Made by a program: the position numbers and the translations under genes. From assembly GCF_000374805.1 (NCBI RefSeq), contig NZ_KB895355.1:1-64000 (forward strand): DNA of 64,000 nucleotides, in the 5' to 3' direction. Position 1 is the stretch's first letter; every line of letters starts with the position of its first letter. The notes under the pieces were generated by a model. That model made no database searches. It was not told the DNA's origin and worked only from the letters and a program-made list of their open reading frames with translations. Source of the DNA: Chitiniphilus shinanonensis DSM 23277 (lineage in GTDB: Bacteria; Pseudomonadota; Gammaproteobacteria; Burkholderiales; Chitinibacteraceae). Of this stretch, positions 25,418 to 34,314 are shown piece by piece.

Positions 25418-26307
25418 CCGCCGCGCGTCAGCGGGCGCCGTACCTGTTCCTGGCGCCGTTCCTGCTGCTGTTCGTGGTGTTCGGCGCCTTTCCACCGCTG
25501 TTCGCCGCCGCGCTGTCGTTGTTCGCCTGGGACCCGGCCAGTGGCTACGCCAGCGCGCGCTTCGTCGGCCTGGACAACTACGTGTTCGCGCTGACCGACC
25601 CGTGGTTCTGGCAATCGTTCGGCAACACGCTGTGGCTGGCGCTGGCCGCCGGCGTGCCGCAGCACCTGGTGGCGCTGCCGCTGGCGTTCTGGCTGCATCG
25701 TCGCGCCGGGCGGGTACGTCACTGGTTGCTGGGGGCGTACTTCCTGCCCTTCGTCACCGCCAGCGTGGCGGTGTCGCTCACCTTCGCCACGCTGTTCGCC
25801 ACCGACTACGGCCTGGTGAACCAGGCATTGCAGCGGCTCACCGGCCTGCCGCTGGCGCCGGACTGGCTGCACGACCCGGCGCTGCTCAAGCCGCTGGTGG
25901 CGCTGGTGGTGTTCTGGCGCTACGTCGGCTGGAACACGCTGCTGTACGTGACCGCGCTGCAAGGCGTGTCGCCCGCGCTGTTCGAGGCCGCCGCGCTCGA
26001 CGGCGCCGGCAGCTGGCGGCAGTTCCGCCACGTGGCGCTGCCGCTGCTGCGGCCGACCATCCTGTTCGCCGGCACGCTGTCGTTGATCGGCGGCCTGCAA
26101 CTGTTCGAAGAGCCGTTCATCCTGACCCAGGACGGGCGCGGCGGCAGCGGCGGCGCCGCGGCCACCACCGCCATCTACCTCTACCGCACCGCCTTCGATT
26201 TCGGCGATTTCGGCAGCGCCGCCGCCATGGCGTGGCTGCTGTGCGTCGCCATCGCGCTGCTGGGCTGGGCGGCGCACCGCGCGTTCCGCCGCGAGGAAGC
26301 GCCATGA
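25414..26307 (+). CDS. ABC sugar transporter permease (MalF-type)
   Basis: 297 residues beginning at GTG 25414, which overlaps the previous stop (GTGA). About six hydrophobic membrane segments are visible, beginning Pro-Tyr-Leu-Phe-Leu-Ala-Pro-Phe-Leu-Leu-Leu-Phe. The cytoplasmic EAA-type loop reads Glu-Ala-Ala-Ala-Leu-Asp-Gly-Ala-Gly-x8-His-Val-Ala-Leu-Pro-Leu-Leu-Arg-Pro, where the ATPase docks. The binding protein lies upstream and the second permease downstream. Confidence 0.93.
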   Translation: MTAARQRAPYLFLAPFLLLFVVFGAFPPLFAAALSLFAWDPASGYASARFVGLDNYVFALTDPWFWQSFGNTLWLALAAGVPQHLVALPLAFWLHRRAGRVRHWLLGAYFLPFVTASVAVSLTFATLFATDYGLVNQALQRLTGLPLAPDWLHDPALLKPLVALVVFWRYVGWNTLLYVTALQGVSPALFEAAALDGAGSWRQFRHVALPLLRPTILFAGTLSLIGGLQLFEEPFILTQDGRGGSGGAAATTAIYLYRTAFDFGDFGSAAAMAWLLCVAIALLGWAAHRAFRREEAP

Positions 26308-27119
26308 GGCGCTGGCTGGCGTGGACGGCGGTGCTGGCCGGCGCGGCGCTGATGCTGCTGCCGTTCTGGTGCATGCTGGTGTTCGCCACCCACGGCCGCG
26401 CCGAGATCTTCCAGGCGCCGCCGCCGCTGTGGTTCGGCGACGGGCTGGCCGGCAACCTGGCCATCCTGCGCGAGCGCCTGCCGTTCTGGCGCAACGTCGG
26501 CATGAGCCTGTACGTGGCGACGCTGACCACGGCGCTGGCGCTGCTGCTGTGCGCGATGGCCGGCTATGCCTTCGCGGTCTACCGCTTTCGCGGTCAGCGC
26601 CCGCTGTTCGTGCTGGTGGTGGTCAGCATGATGTTGCCGCCGTACCTGGCGATGGTGCCCACCTACCTGGTGCTGGATGCGCTGCACTGGATCGACGCGC
26701 CGCGCGCGCTGTGGCTGCCCGGCGCGGCCAGCGCCTTCGGCGTCTACCTGATGCGCCACTACATCGCCCACGCCTTGCCGCGCAGCCTGCTGGAGGCGGC
26801 GCGGCTGGACGGCTGCGGCGAATGGCGCATCTTCTGGTCGATCGCGCTGCCGCAGTGCCGTCCGGCGCTGGGCGCGCTGGGGCTGATCGTGTTCGTCGGC
26901 TCGTGGAACAACTTCGTGGCGCCGCTGGTGGTGATGCGCAGCATGGAGCACTACACGCTGCCGCTGGCGCTGCGCACCTTGCAGGCGCAGCTCGATACCC
27001 AGTGGGGCGCGCTGTTGGCCGGTTCGGCCATCGCCGCGCTGCCGTTGCTGCTGCTGTTCGCGGTGGCGTCGCGCCAGTTGATGGCCGGCTTCGCCGCCGG
27101 CATCTCGGGAGAGGAGTAG
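26304..27119 (+). CDS. ABC sugar transporter permease (MalG-type)
   Basis: 271 residues; the ATG overlaps the previous stop (ATGA). Six likely membrane segments, with the EAA loop Glu-Ala-Ala-Arg-Leu-Asp-Gly-Cys-Gly-x8-Ile-Ala-Leu-Pro-Gln-Cys-Arg-Pro in the second half. It is the last gene of the importer operon. No ATP-binding subunit is encoded here, so an ATPase shared with other sugar importers (MsmK/MalK-like) must be supplied from elsewhere. Confidence 0.93.
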   Translation: MRRWLAWTAVLAGAALMLLPFWCMLVFATHGRAEIFQAPPPLWFGDGLAGNLAILRERLPFWRNVGMSLYVATLTTALALLLCAMAGYAFAVYRFRGQRPLFVLVVVSMMLPPYLAMVPTYLVLDALHWIDAPRALWLPGAASAFGVYLMRHYIAHALPRSLLEAARLDGCGEWRIFWSIALPQCRPALGALGLIVFVGSWNNFVAPLVVMRSMEHYTLPLALRTLQAQLDTQWGALLAGSAIAALPLLLLFAVASRQLMAGFAAGISGEE

Positions 27120-27166
27120 CGCGGCGCGCGGCGTATCATCGTGCCGTTCCCCACGCCCGCACCGCC

Positions 27167-27775
27167 ATGAACTACCTTGCCCACCTTTACCTTGCCGGTA
27201 CTTCGTCCGCCGATCGCGTCGGCGGCCTGATGGGCGATTTCGTCAAAGGGCCGTTGCCCGGCCGCCTGCCGCAGCCGTTGGCCGACGGCGTGGCGCTGCA
27301 TCGCGCCATCGATGCCTGGGCCGAGGGGCATCCGGCCTTCCGCGCCAGCCGCGCCCGGGTCAGCGCGGCGCGGCGGCGGGTGTCCGGCATCATGGTCGAT
27401 CTGTTCTACGACCATTTCCTGGCGCTGCACTGGACGCGCTTCGTGCCGCGCCCGCTGGAGGCGTTCGCCCGGGATGCCTACGCCGAGGTGGCGCGCGAGG
27501 CGCGCTGGCTGCCCGAACCGCTGGCCGCCGTGCTGCCGGCGATGCAGCGCCACGACTGGCTCAGCTCGTACCGCGATCCGGCCAATGTCGCCTTCGCGCT
27601 GGAGCGTATGGCCGAGCGCCGGTTGCGCCAGCCCAATCCGCTGGCGGGCGGCGGCGCCGAGCTGGGCGAGCGCTACGGCGAGTTCGAGGCCGATTTCCTG
27701 GCCTTTTTGCCCGATGCGCGCGCGTTCGCCGACGACTGGCGCGCCCGGCGCGATGCCGGGCGGGGCGCCGGTTGA
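27167..27775 (+). CDS. acpH: Acyl carrier protein phosphodiesterase
   Basis: 202 residues. AcpH removes the 4'-phosphopantetheine arm from acyl carrier protein. The N-terminus Met-Asn-Tyr-Leu-Ala-His-Leu-Tyr-Leu-Ala, then Gly-Asp-Phe-Val-Lys-Gly, His-Arg-Ala-Ile-Asp and Asp-Leu-Phe-Tyr-Asp-His-Phe-Leu match the family, including the HD-like His/Asp metal ligands. It is 47 bases after the importer operon, with a likely TATCAT -10 element near 27133. It is convergent with the gene ending at 27820. Confidence 0.9.
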   Translation: MNYLAHLYLAGTSSADRVGGLMGDFVKGPLPGRLPQPLADGVALHRAIDAWAEGHPAFRASRARVSAARRRVSGIMVDLFYDHFLALHWTRFVPRPLEAFARDAYAEVAREARWLPEPLAAVLPAMQRHDWLSSYRDPANVAFALERMAERRLRQPNPLAGGGAELGERYGEFEADFLAFLPDARAFADDWRARRDAGRGAG

Positions 27776-27819
27776 TTGCACGCCCCCGCCCGCGCTGATC
27801 GGGGAGTGGCCGCCGTCCG

Positions 27820-29106
27820 CTATTTACGACGGCGTCGGCGGGACGTGCCGGACCCCGACGAACTGGCGCTGCCGCCGTCGGGCGTACCGGGCGGGGTGGA
27901 GGTGCCGGAGGATGAACTGGACGCGGTCGGCGTGGTGACCACGGGGGTGGTGCTCGACGACGCGCCGCTGCTCGACGTGGCAGCGCCGCCGCCGAGGCGC
28001 CGCGAGTACTGCGCCGCTTCCAGCGTATACGGGCCGGTGGGGGTGGTCTGGCTCAGCACCCCGACCGAGGACCGATTGTAGGTGTCGGAACGCAGCAGCA
28101 TCGTCAGGCTGTCGCCCCGCTTCTTGCTGGCGATGGCGGCGCTCTCGATGTGCTTGTCCACGATCAGGTTGCCGCCCTGCGGTCCCCATACCGTCCGCAC
28201 GTCGTTGCTGTCCGCGCCCACCACATCGAACGGCGAGGCATGGGCCCGGTGGAACGGGCCGTGGTCGTCGGACGGCTTGGGGCTGCTCGGGTCCTGGGTG
28301 ATCTTTTCCTGCGCCTTGGCGCTGGATTTCTTCCGCTTCGACGTCTCGTCGTCGCTTTTCTTTTTCCGGCCGCCATCCGGTCGCTCGCGGGCATACGAAC
28401 TGGTGAACATCGCGCCGCTGTAGCTGCCGCCGTCGCTGGCATTCACCCGCAGGTCCGACTGGGATACCGGCACGCTCGTCTGCGCGAGATGCGCCTCGAC
28501 GTGCAGGCGCATCCCGTTCGGCAGCAGCTCGCTCAGTCGGGTGCTGCTGACCGCGGCTTCCCGGATCTCGGTATGGGTGTCCTCGCGCTCGTTCTTGTCG
28601 CTGCCGCCGGATTTGGCCTGGTATTGCCGCTGCGCCGACCACACCGGGGTGCTGACATCGATGCCGAAATGCGAGGCACCGGGCTGGGGGGCGTTCTCCA
28701 GCTTGCGCACCGTTTCCTGTTGCTTCAGCTTGGCGAGCCGGCGGCTGCCGCCCCCTGTCATGCGCCCCAGATCCTCGCCCGAGCCGCTGCTGGACGAGGT
28801 GGACGGCGCCGTGATCGCGGGGAAGGTCACCGTGCTCGAACTGCTGGACGAGGCCGTGCCGCCGCCCACCGATGGCATGAAGCCGGAGCCGGTGGGCGAC
28901 AGGGACGGCGGGGTGACGGCCTTGGTCGAGCGCCGGATCGGCGTGCGCGGCGTCAGCCCGCTGCTGCTCGCGGTCGGAGCGGTTGCGATCGGCGATACGT
29001 TGAGGCTGGTACGGCGCTTGTCGGTATCGCGCGGCGAGGTCGGCCGGGTGGGGATCGACGGGGTACCGCTTTCTTCATCGCGCTTGACGCGTTTGCTGCT
29101 GCTCAT
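27820..29106 (-). CDS. Unrecognised protein with low-complexity flanks (paralogue A)
   Basis: 428 residues with no signal peptide or membrane segment. Residues 1-115 and about 375-428 are Ser/Thr/Pro/Gly-rich and likely disordered; the protein ends in a run of Arg. The core (about 130-375) has Ala-Ser-His-Phe-Gly-Ile-Asp, Leu-Ser-Glu-Leu-Leu-Pro-Asn-Gly-Met, Tyr-Ser-Gly-Ala-Met-Phe-Thr-Ser-Ser, Gly-Ala-Asp-Ser-Asn-Asp-Val-Arg-Thr-Val-Trp, and Arg-Ser-Ser-Val-Gly-Val-Leu-Ser-Gln. All of these recur in the next gene. No catalytic motif is recognised. No good ribosome binding site precedes the ATG. A Ser-rich N-terminus without a Sec signal would fit a secreted effector, but this is a guess. Confidence 0.75.
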   Translation of the reverse strand: MSSSKRVKRDEESGTPSIPTRPTSPRDTDKRRTSLNVSPIATAPTASSSGLTPRTPIRRSTKAVTPPSLSPTGSGFMPSVGGGTASSSSSSTVTFPAITAPSTSSSSGSGEDLGRMTGGGSRRLAKLKQQETVRKLENAPQPGASHFGIDVSTPVWSAQRQYQAKSGGSDKNEREDTHTEIREAAVSSTRLSELLPNGMRLHVEAHLAQTSVPVSQSDLRVNASDGGSYSGAMFTSSYARERPDGGRKKKSDDETSKRKKSSAKAQEKITQDPSSPKPSDDHGPFHRAHASPFDVVGADSNDVRTVWGPQGGNLIVDKHIESAAIASKKRGDSLTMLLRSDTYNRSSVGVLSQTTPTGPYTLEAAQYSRRLGGGAATSSSGASSSTTPVVTTPTASSSSSGTSTPPGTPDGGSASSSGSGTSRRRRRK

Positions 29107-29193
29107 GACGGGTAAGGGGATAGTGATACCGCAGAGCTATCACGATGCGTGCCAGCACCGCGCAGCGAACGGCGCCCGGCAAACCCTTGATTT

Positions 29194-29257
29194 GCCTCGC
29201 CGGCACGGCGGGCGCGCCGCGGCGGGTGGGTGCAAATCCACCCGGCGAGGCGTTTTT
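29194..29257. other. Long hairpin between the paralogous genes
   Basis: GCCTCGCCGG at 29194 pairs perfectly with CCGGCGAGGC at 29242, followed by TTTTT on the plus strand. Inside the loop is a second hairpin, GGGTGG/CCACCC at 29225-29244, which partly competes with it. It lies in the 235-base gap of a minus-strand gene pair, so it may be a processing or attenuation structure. No gene on the plus strand needs it. Confidence 0.4.
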
Positions 29258-29341
29258 CCTCCTCATGGCCATGGGCGGCCTGGCTCGCGGCACTGCACGA
29301 AGCGTAGCCGTTCGCTGTCGCGAAACAATTGACGACACGCC

Positions 29342-30514
29342 CTAGCCCGAGCCGCCGCCGGATGACCCCGGCGGCGCATGATGCGTGCCGCCCGGGCCGG
29401 AGGCGGACGGCGCGGCGGGTGCGGCCGGGGCTGCGGGCGCCACGCCGGCGGCCGTGGGGCGGCGCTGGTATTGCGCCGAATGCAGCGTGAATGCCCCGCC
29501 GGCCGCGCCTTGGCTCAGCACGCCCACCGAGGAACGGTCGTGGGTATCGGCGCGGACCACCATGGTCAGGTGATCGCCGCGCTCGTGACTCTGTTGCGCC
29601 ACGCGCTCGATATGGCCATCGACGATCAGGTTGGCGGACTTGCGCGCCCACACGGTGCGGACATCGTTGCTTTCCGCGCCGACCAGCGCATGCGGCGAGG
29701 CATGGGTGCGATCCGCCGGCCCGTCCGCGTCGCTGGGCTGGGGGCTGCGCGGCCTGCCGGTCTGCTTGCCTTCCTCGCCACCGGCCGCCATGCCGCGGCC
29801 GCGCACGTGAGAGCTGGTGAACATCGCCCCCGCGTAGGCGCCCCCGCGCTCGGGATGCACCCGGCCATCGTCCTGCGAGACCGTGTTGCCGCCGCCCAGG
29901 TGCTGCTCCACATGCTGCCGCATCGCCCCCGGCAGCAATTGGCTCAGGTCGGCGCTGGTCCGGGCGGATCGATCGATGGTACGGCGCAGCGCCGCGCGCT
30001 GGTCGGGATCGCTGCGCAGGCCGGCCCGGTAATCCGCTTGCGCCGCTTCGACCCCCGCGGTCATGTCGTGGCCGAAGTGGGTGTCGCCGGCGGCGGGGAC
30101 GCGCGCCATCAGCGCGGCGGTCTCCCTGGCTTCGATCGCCTGGGCCCGTGCGCTGCGACGAACGCCGTGCTCGTCAACCACCCGGCCCAGACCTTCTTCG
30201 GCCGGCATGGCCACGGCTGCGCGGGCCCGCCGCGCCGGCGCGGCGGCCGCCGCGGCAGCGGGCGGCGCATCGACCCCGGGCATGAATCCCGCCCCGGTCG
30301 GATGCATCGCGTGGGCCGGGCCGCCCACGGCGGTATGGGGCGGTGGCGGCATCGGGCCCAAGGCGCTGGGGCCGCGCGTCGGGGCGGCCAGCGATCCCGG
30401 CGGCAGCGGAAGACTGGTCCGCCGTGCGTCGAAATCGCGAGGACTGTCGGGGCGGGCTGGAGAGGCACTGCCTGGAGGCGGGTTTTCCGCGCGGTTGCGC
30501 TTATGGGAGGACAT
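29342..30514 (-). CDS. Unrecognised protein with low-complexity flanks (paralogue B)
   Basis: 390 residues from the ATG at 30514, chosen because Met-Ser-Ser-His-Lys-Arg matches the start of paralogue A; another ATG at 30547 adds 11 residues. The Ala/Pro/Gly-rich N- and C-terminal stretches replace the Ser-rich ones of A. The core keeps His-Phe-Gly, Leu-Ser-Gln-Leu-Leu-Pro-Gly-Ala-Met-Arg, Tyr-Ala-Gly-Ala-Met-Phe-Thr-Ser-Ser, Ser-Asn-Asp-Val-Arg-Thr-Val-Trp, Asn-Leu-Ile-Val-Asp-x-His-Ile-Glu, and Asp-Arg-Ser-Ser-Val-Gly-Val-Leu-Ser-Gln. It is clearly a tandem duplicate. Function unknown. Confidence 0.75.
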   Translation of the reverse strand: MSSHKRNRAENPPPGSASPARPDSPRDFDARRTSLPLPPGSLAAPTRGPSALGPMPPPPHTAVGGPAHAMHPTGAGFMPGVDAPPAAAAAAAPARRARAAVAMPAEEGLGRVVDEHGVRRSARAQAIEARETAALMARVPAAGDTHFGHDMTAGVEAAQADYRAGLRSDPDQRAALRRTIDRSARTSADLSQLLPGAMRQHVEQHLGGGNTVSQDDGRVHPERGGAYAGAMFTSSHVRGRGMAAGGEEGKQTGRPRSPQPSDADGPADRTHASPHALVGAESNDVRTVWARKSANLIVDGHIERVAQQSHERGDHLTMVVRADTHDRSSVGVLSQGAAGGAFTLHSAQYQRRPTAAGVAPAAPAAPAAPSASGPGGTHHAPPGSSGGGSG

Positions 30515-30701
30515 GGCAATCGTTGGCAACGGATTGCCGGCAGGCATGCAATTTACATGCCAAATGCATGAATTGTGCCTAACTTGCTGACTTCATTGGT
30601 TGGGAATGGCTGGAGTCGCAGCCACGACAGGCACGATCGACTGCCATGGGTGCTTTATGTCCCGGCTCGCGAGACACGCGGCGGTGGCTCGCTTGCCGGA
30701 G

Positions 30702-30737
30702 CGAATCGACCTTCGCCCTACGGTGAAAGTCGATTCG
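30702..30737. repeat. Short family B-like hairpin
   Basis: CGAATCGACCTTC and GAAAGTCGATTCG form an inverted repeat with one mismatch and a 10-base loop. The arm is the same GAATCGACCTTC core found in the longer elements at 14483 and 41335. It lies downstream of the minus-strand J-like gene ending at 30746 and has no T-run in that direction. Confidence 0.55.
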
Positions 30738-30745
30738 TTTTCGGG

Positions 30746-32440
30746 TTATTCCACCAGCGCGCGGACGATGCGGAGGACCATTTGAATCCCGATGAATACC
30801 CAAAACGTACTGGCCCAGTTCCAGCCGCGTGTCAGGGTGGCTTGCCGGGGCGCGTACTGCTTGGGGGGAAACCACTGAGTCCGCCATTTCCAACTGACCA
30901 CCGCCTTGGTCAGAAGCAGGGCACCCGGAACCAATGCCCAGAGCAGCGCATGATAGGCCGCCGACCAGGTCCATCCCTCGTCCGGCAGGAAGAAACCGCT
31001 GATGACCACCATCAACAGGCCCCATAGCGAACTCCACAGCAGCCAGCTCAACGTGCTGAAGCCATGATCGAGCAGGCCGTGCCATGCCGACGGCAGCAGC
31101 CGCAGGCTCAACGCATAGTTGATCCGTTCGAGACGGGGACGCATCCGTAGCCAGATCTGGCAGCAGAAGGTCAGTGCCAGCGGGAACAAGCCGGTCAGCG
31201 TGGCCCATAGCAGGAGCATCGAGACGGTGGTCAGGGTCGAGGGCGGCAAGTGGCTCTCGGCGATGGTGTAGAGCACGATGGCCAGGACCACCCCGGGGAA
31301 CGTCAGGATAAAGCCAGGCGCCTGGGTGAAATGCGGATGCTCGTCGCGCCAGAACGCCAGGGTGCGGGTATCCAGCCTTTCCGCCAGAACGGGATAACGG
31401 GCATCGATTTCCCCGACGAAATGCCGGGCGTAGTCCTGGACATCCTTCGTCACCGAGGCCAGCCGCGCGCGCCACGGCGAAAACGGGGCCAGTACCTGCC
31501 GGGCTGCCTTGCGCCGGGACCACACGTCCGGCGATGCCCGCGTGTTTTCCTGCGCCAGTTGACGCAGCCCGGTTTCAAAGCTTTCGGATTCCGCTACGCT
31601 GCGCCGCGCGTGATAGTGCTGGCGAAAGCCATAGACCACGCCGGGATCGAGCAACTGCAAATGGCGGACATCGTCGGACCATTGCAGCAGTTCGACGATC
31701 TTGTCCAGGTTGCAAAGCGGCGTTTCGTGGTCGAGCAGCGCCCGCATCAGGGTCAACTGGAAGTGGTCCCGCGTGCCCAGTTCCTGCATCCAGTCGCTGC
31801 GCTGCAATTGCTCGAGCAACTTGATCCCCGGGCCGATCTGGGTAGGCTGAAACAGCTCGGCGATCCGGGTCGCCTGCTGCGCCGCCCAGTGCGCCTTCAC
31901 CGACCGCAACGCGCCTTGTACGGCTTCCGATGTCTCGACCGGGTCGAGCCAGTGGAATGTCCGGGCGGCATGTTCGAGGAAAGCCACGCTGGGCGACGAG
32001 GCGCTGGCGCAGCCGTGCAGCACGGCTTCGGCCAGCGCCTGCCGCATTCCGGGCAGGGTGCAATGCGCCTGGCCCAGCAGCCGGTTCAGCCGGGCGATGG
32101 CCTTGTCGCCATCCGCTTCGCCCAGTTCGGCGACCAGCAGGGCGACATCGTCGGCGAGGGGGCTGGCGGCCAGTGTCGATGGCATGGCCTCGGCTGCCAC
32201 GGCTTCGGCGGGTGCCGCTTGCGCCGGATGCGGTGGCGGCGGCGCGTCGTGCTCGTCCTGATCGGCATCGTCCCGTTCGAATACGCTGGCGAGGTAGCAG
32301 GCGTGCTCGTAGGCGCCGCGCAGTTGCTGGAAGCCATCCGGGTCGGTTTCGGCGTCGATGCGCTTGAGCAGCCTGGCGTAGGCGCGCTTGATGGCGCGCA
32401 GGTCGTCGGTGGGTTCCAGCCCCAGCAGGGACCACGGCAT
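30746..32440 (-). CDS. Membrane J-like co-chaperone (DjlB/DjlC type)
   Basis: 564 residues. The start follows the hscC stop by five bases. The N-terminus (Trp-Ser-Leu-Leu-Gly-Leu-Glu-Pro-Thr-Asp-Asp-Leu-Arg-Ala-Ile-Lys-Arg-Ala-Tyr-Ala) is J-domain-like. The canonical His-Pro-Asp is replaced by Thr-Asp-Pro-Asp, followed by Gly-Phe-Gln-Gln-Leu-Arg, as in the DjlB/DjlC proteins that partner HscC in E. coli. An Ala/His/Pro-rich linker, a long helical region, and four or five hydrophobic membrane segments after about residue 385 follow. The pair suggests a dedicated Hsp70 system at the membrane; the client is unknown. Confidence 0.82.
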   Translation of the reverse strand: MPWSLLGLEPTDDLRAIKRAYARLLKRIDAETDPDGFQQLRGAYEHACYLASVFERDDADQDEHDAPPPPHPAQAAPAEAVAAEAMPSTLAASPLADDVALLVAELGEADGDKAIARLNRLLGQAHCTLPGMRQALAEAVLHGCASASSPSVAFLEHAARTFHWLDPVETSEAVQGALRSVKAHWAAQQATRIAELFQPTQIGPGIKLLEQLQRSDWMQELGTRDHFQLTLMRALLDHETPLCNLDKIVELLQWSDDVRHLQLLDPGVVYGFRQHYHARRSVAESESFETGLRQLAQENTRASPDVWSRRKAARQVLAPFSPWRARLASVTKDVQDYARHFVGEIDARYPVLAERLDTRTLAFWRDEHPHFTQAPGFILTFPGVVLAIVLYTIAESHLPPSTLTTVSMLLLWATLTGLFPLALTFCCQIWLRMRPRLERINYALSLRLLPSAWHGLLDHGFSTLSWLLWSSLWGLLMVVISGFFLPDEGWTWSAAYHALLWALVPGALLLTKAVVSWKWRTQWFPPKQYAPRQATLTRGWNWASTFWVFIGIQMVLRIVRALVE

Positions 32441-32445
32441 GTCGT

Positions 32446-34167
32446 TCACAGCAGCAGCTCCCCGGCCAGTTCGTCCAGTCGCCGCTGCATCTCGCGGCGC
32501 GCGTCCAGGATGGTGCGGGCGTCCTGCGATTCGAGCGCCGCGCGGAATTGCGCGATCAGGTGCCCGACGTATTCCCGTTCCCCGCCCAGCCGCTCCTGGT
32601 AGAGCCGTTCGGCGCGATTCAGCAGCAGCGTGTTTTCCAGCTGGTCGCGCGGATGGGTCTTGAGCGCGGCCAGCGTGGCCAGCCGGCGCTCGGTTTCCTC
32701 GGCGTCCAGCACCCCGGGGTTCTTCTCGATCACCAGGCGGTGCCGCTCGCCGGAATCGAGCGTGCATTCCGTTTCGAGGATGCCGTCGAGGGTGTAGGTG
32801 AAGCGCACTTCCAGCGAGATCTCGCCGGCGGGCTTGGGCGGCACCTTGATGTCCAGCTCACCCAGGTACACGTTGTCGCCCACGCTGCGCGATTCGCCCT
32901 GGAAGATGCGGACGGTGACCAGGCGCTGGTTGTCGGACATGGTACTGACGGTTTCGCTGCGGCTGATCGGCACCACCGAGTTGCGCTCGATGATCGGCAG
33001 GTACACACCGTTCTCCACGTGAGTGGCGCTGTAGCGGCGCGAGACCTCGATGCCCAGGGTGTAGGGGCAGACGTCGGTCATCACCACTTCCTCGAGCGCG
33101 GCATCCCGCATCTTGAGGCCGGCCTGCACCGCGGCGCCCTGGGCCACGATCTCGTCCGGGTTGAGGTGGACGGCCGGGAACTTGCCGAACATGCGCGCCA
33201 CCAGCTTGCGCACCAGCGGCATACGGGAGGCGCCGCCGACCAGCACCACCTGGTGCAGGTCGGACAGCTTGAGCCGGCTGTCGCGCAGCGCGCGCTCCAC
33301 CGGATGGCGCAGGCGCGCCAGCAGGGGTTCGACCAGCGCGGCGAAATGCTCGTCGCCGATGGTCCAGCTGTAGCGCTGCTCCTGCCAGTCGATGGCGAAC
33401 TCGGCCTGCGCCTGCTCGCCCAGCACGCGCTTGACGCGCTCGCCCTCGCGGCGCAACGCCTGCTCCAGGCGGTGGTTGGCCGCGCTGCCGCGTTCCAGCG
33501 ACATGGCGTCCTTCAACGGCCGGCCGGGGCCCTTGAGGAAGGTCTCGACCAGGATCGAAACGAAGTCCTCGCCGCCGAGGAAGTTGTCGCCAGCGCTGGC
33601 GCGAACTTCCATCACGCCTTCGAACAGCTCCAGGATCGACACGTCGAAGGTACCGCCGCCCAGGTCGAACACCAGAAAGGTCTTTTCGTCGTCGCGCTGG
33701 TGCAGGCCGTAGGCCAGTGCCGCTGCCGTGGGCTCGTTGAGCAGGCGTTCCACCCGCAGTCCGGCAAGCTCGCCGGCGATGCGTGTCGCCTTGCGTTGGG
33801 CATCGCTGAAATAGGCGGGAACGGTGATCACCGCCTCGGTGACCGGCTCGCCCAGGTGGCGCTCCGCATCGTCCTTGAGCGATTTGAGCACCAGGGCCGA
33901 CAGTTCCTCCGGCCGGAAGCGCTGGTCCCCCAGCTTGAACACATGGTCGGAACCCATGTAGCGCTTGAACAGCGCCGCGGTGCGCTGCGGCTCCGTCAGC
34001 AACTGTTCGCGCGCTGCCAGCCCCACCAGGACCCGGCCCTGCTCGTCGAGGCCGACGACGGAAGGGGTCAGCACATGACCATGCGCATTGGGAACCAGCT
34101 CAGCCTGTCCGTCGCGCCAGATGGCGACCAGGCTATTGGTCGTGCCGAGATCGATGCCGATGATCAT
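32446..34167 (-). CDS. hscC: Hsp70-family chaperone HscC
   Basis: 573 residues from the ATG at 34167 ([15 protein letters not shown]). It has the actin-like ATPase signatures [10 protein letters not shown], [11 protein letters not shown], [10 protein letters not shown] and [10 protein letters not shown]. The substrate domain and helical lid are shorter than in DnaK (about 640 residues), the size expected for HscC. It forms an operon with the J-like gene just downstream. Confidence 0.93.
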   Translation of the reverse strand: MIIGIDLGTTNSLVAIWRDGQAELVPNAHGHVLTPSVVGLDEQGRVLVGLAAREQLLTEPQRTAALFKRYMGSDHVFKLGDQRFRPEELSALVLKSLKDDAERHLGEPVTEAVITVPAYFSDAQRKATRIAGELAGLRVERLLNEPTAAALAYGLHQRDDEKTFLVFDLGGGTFDVSILELFEGVMEVRASAGDNFLGGEDFVSILVETFLKGPGRPLKDAMSLERGSAANHRLEQALRREGERVKRVLGEQAQAEFAIDWQEQRYSWTIGDEHFAALVEPLLARLRHPVERALRDSRLKLSDLHQVVLVGGASRMPLVRKLVARMFGKFPAVHLNPDEIVAQGAAVQAGLKMRDAALEEVVMTDVCPYTLGIEVSRRYSATHVENGVYLPIIERNSVVPISRSETVSTMSDNQRLVTVRIFQGESRSVGDNVYLGELDIKVPPKPAGEISLEVRFTYTLDGILETECTLDSGERHRLVIEKNPGVLDAEETERRLATLAALKTHPRDQLENTLLLNRAERLYQERLGGEREYVGHLIAQFRAALESQDARTILDARREMQRRLDELAGELLL

Positions 34168-34314
34168 GCTGTCTTGTAGGTAAGTAAAAAACAGCATTTC
34201 ACCATAACGTCCCGGCGTTACGCCAAGCTGTCATGCGGGCACTGCGCAAAAAGCCACGCCTTCGCTTGGCGGGGCCTGACGATTGCGACGGCGGATGGCC
34301 GCCGCAACCTGACG

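Noticed and set aside
30746-32440. Fusion or frameshift joining hscC and the J-like gene
   Set aside because: hscC ends in a normal stop five bases before the J-like ATG, as expected for two genes in an operon.
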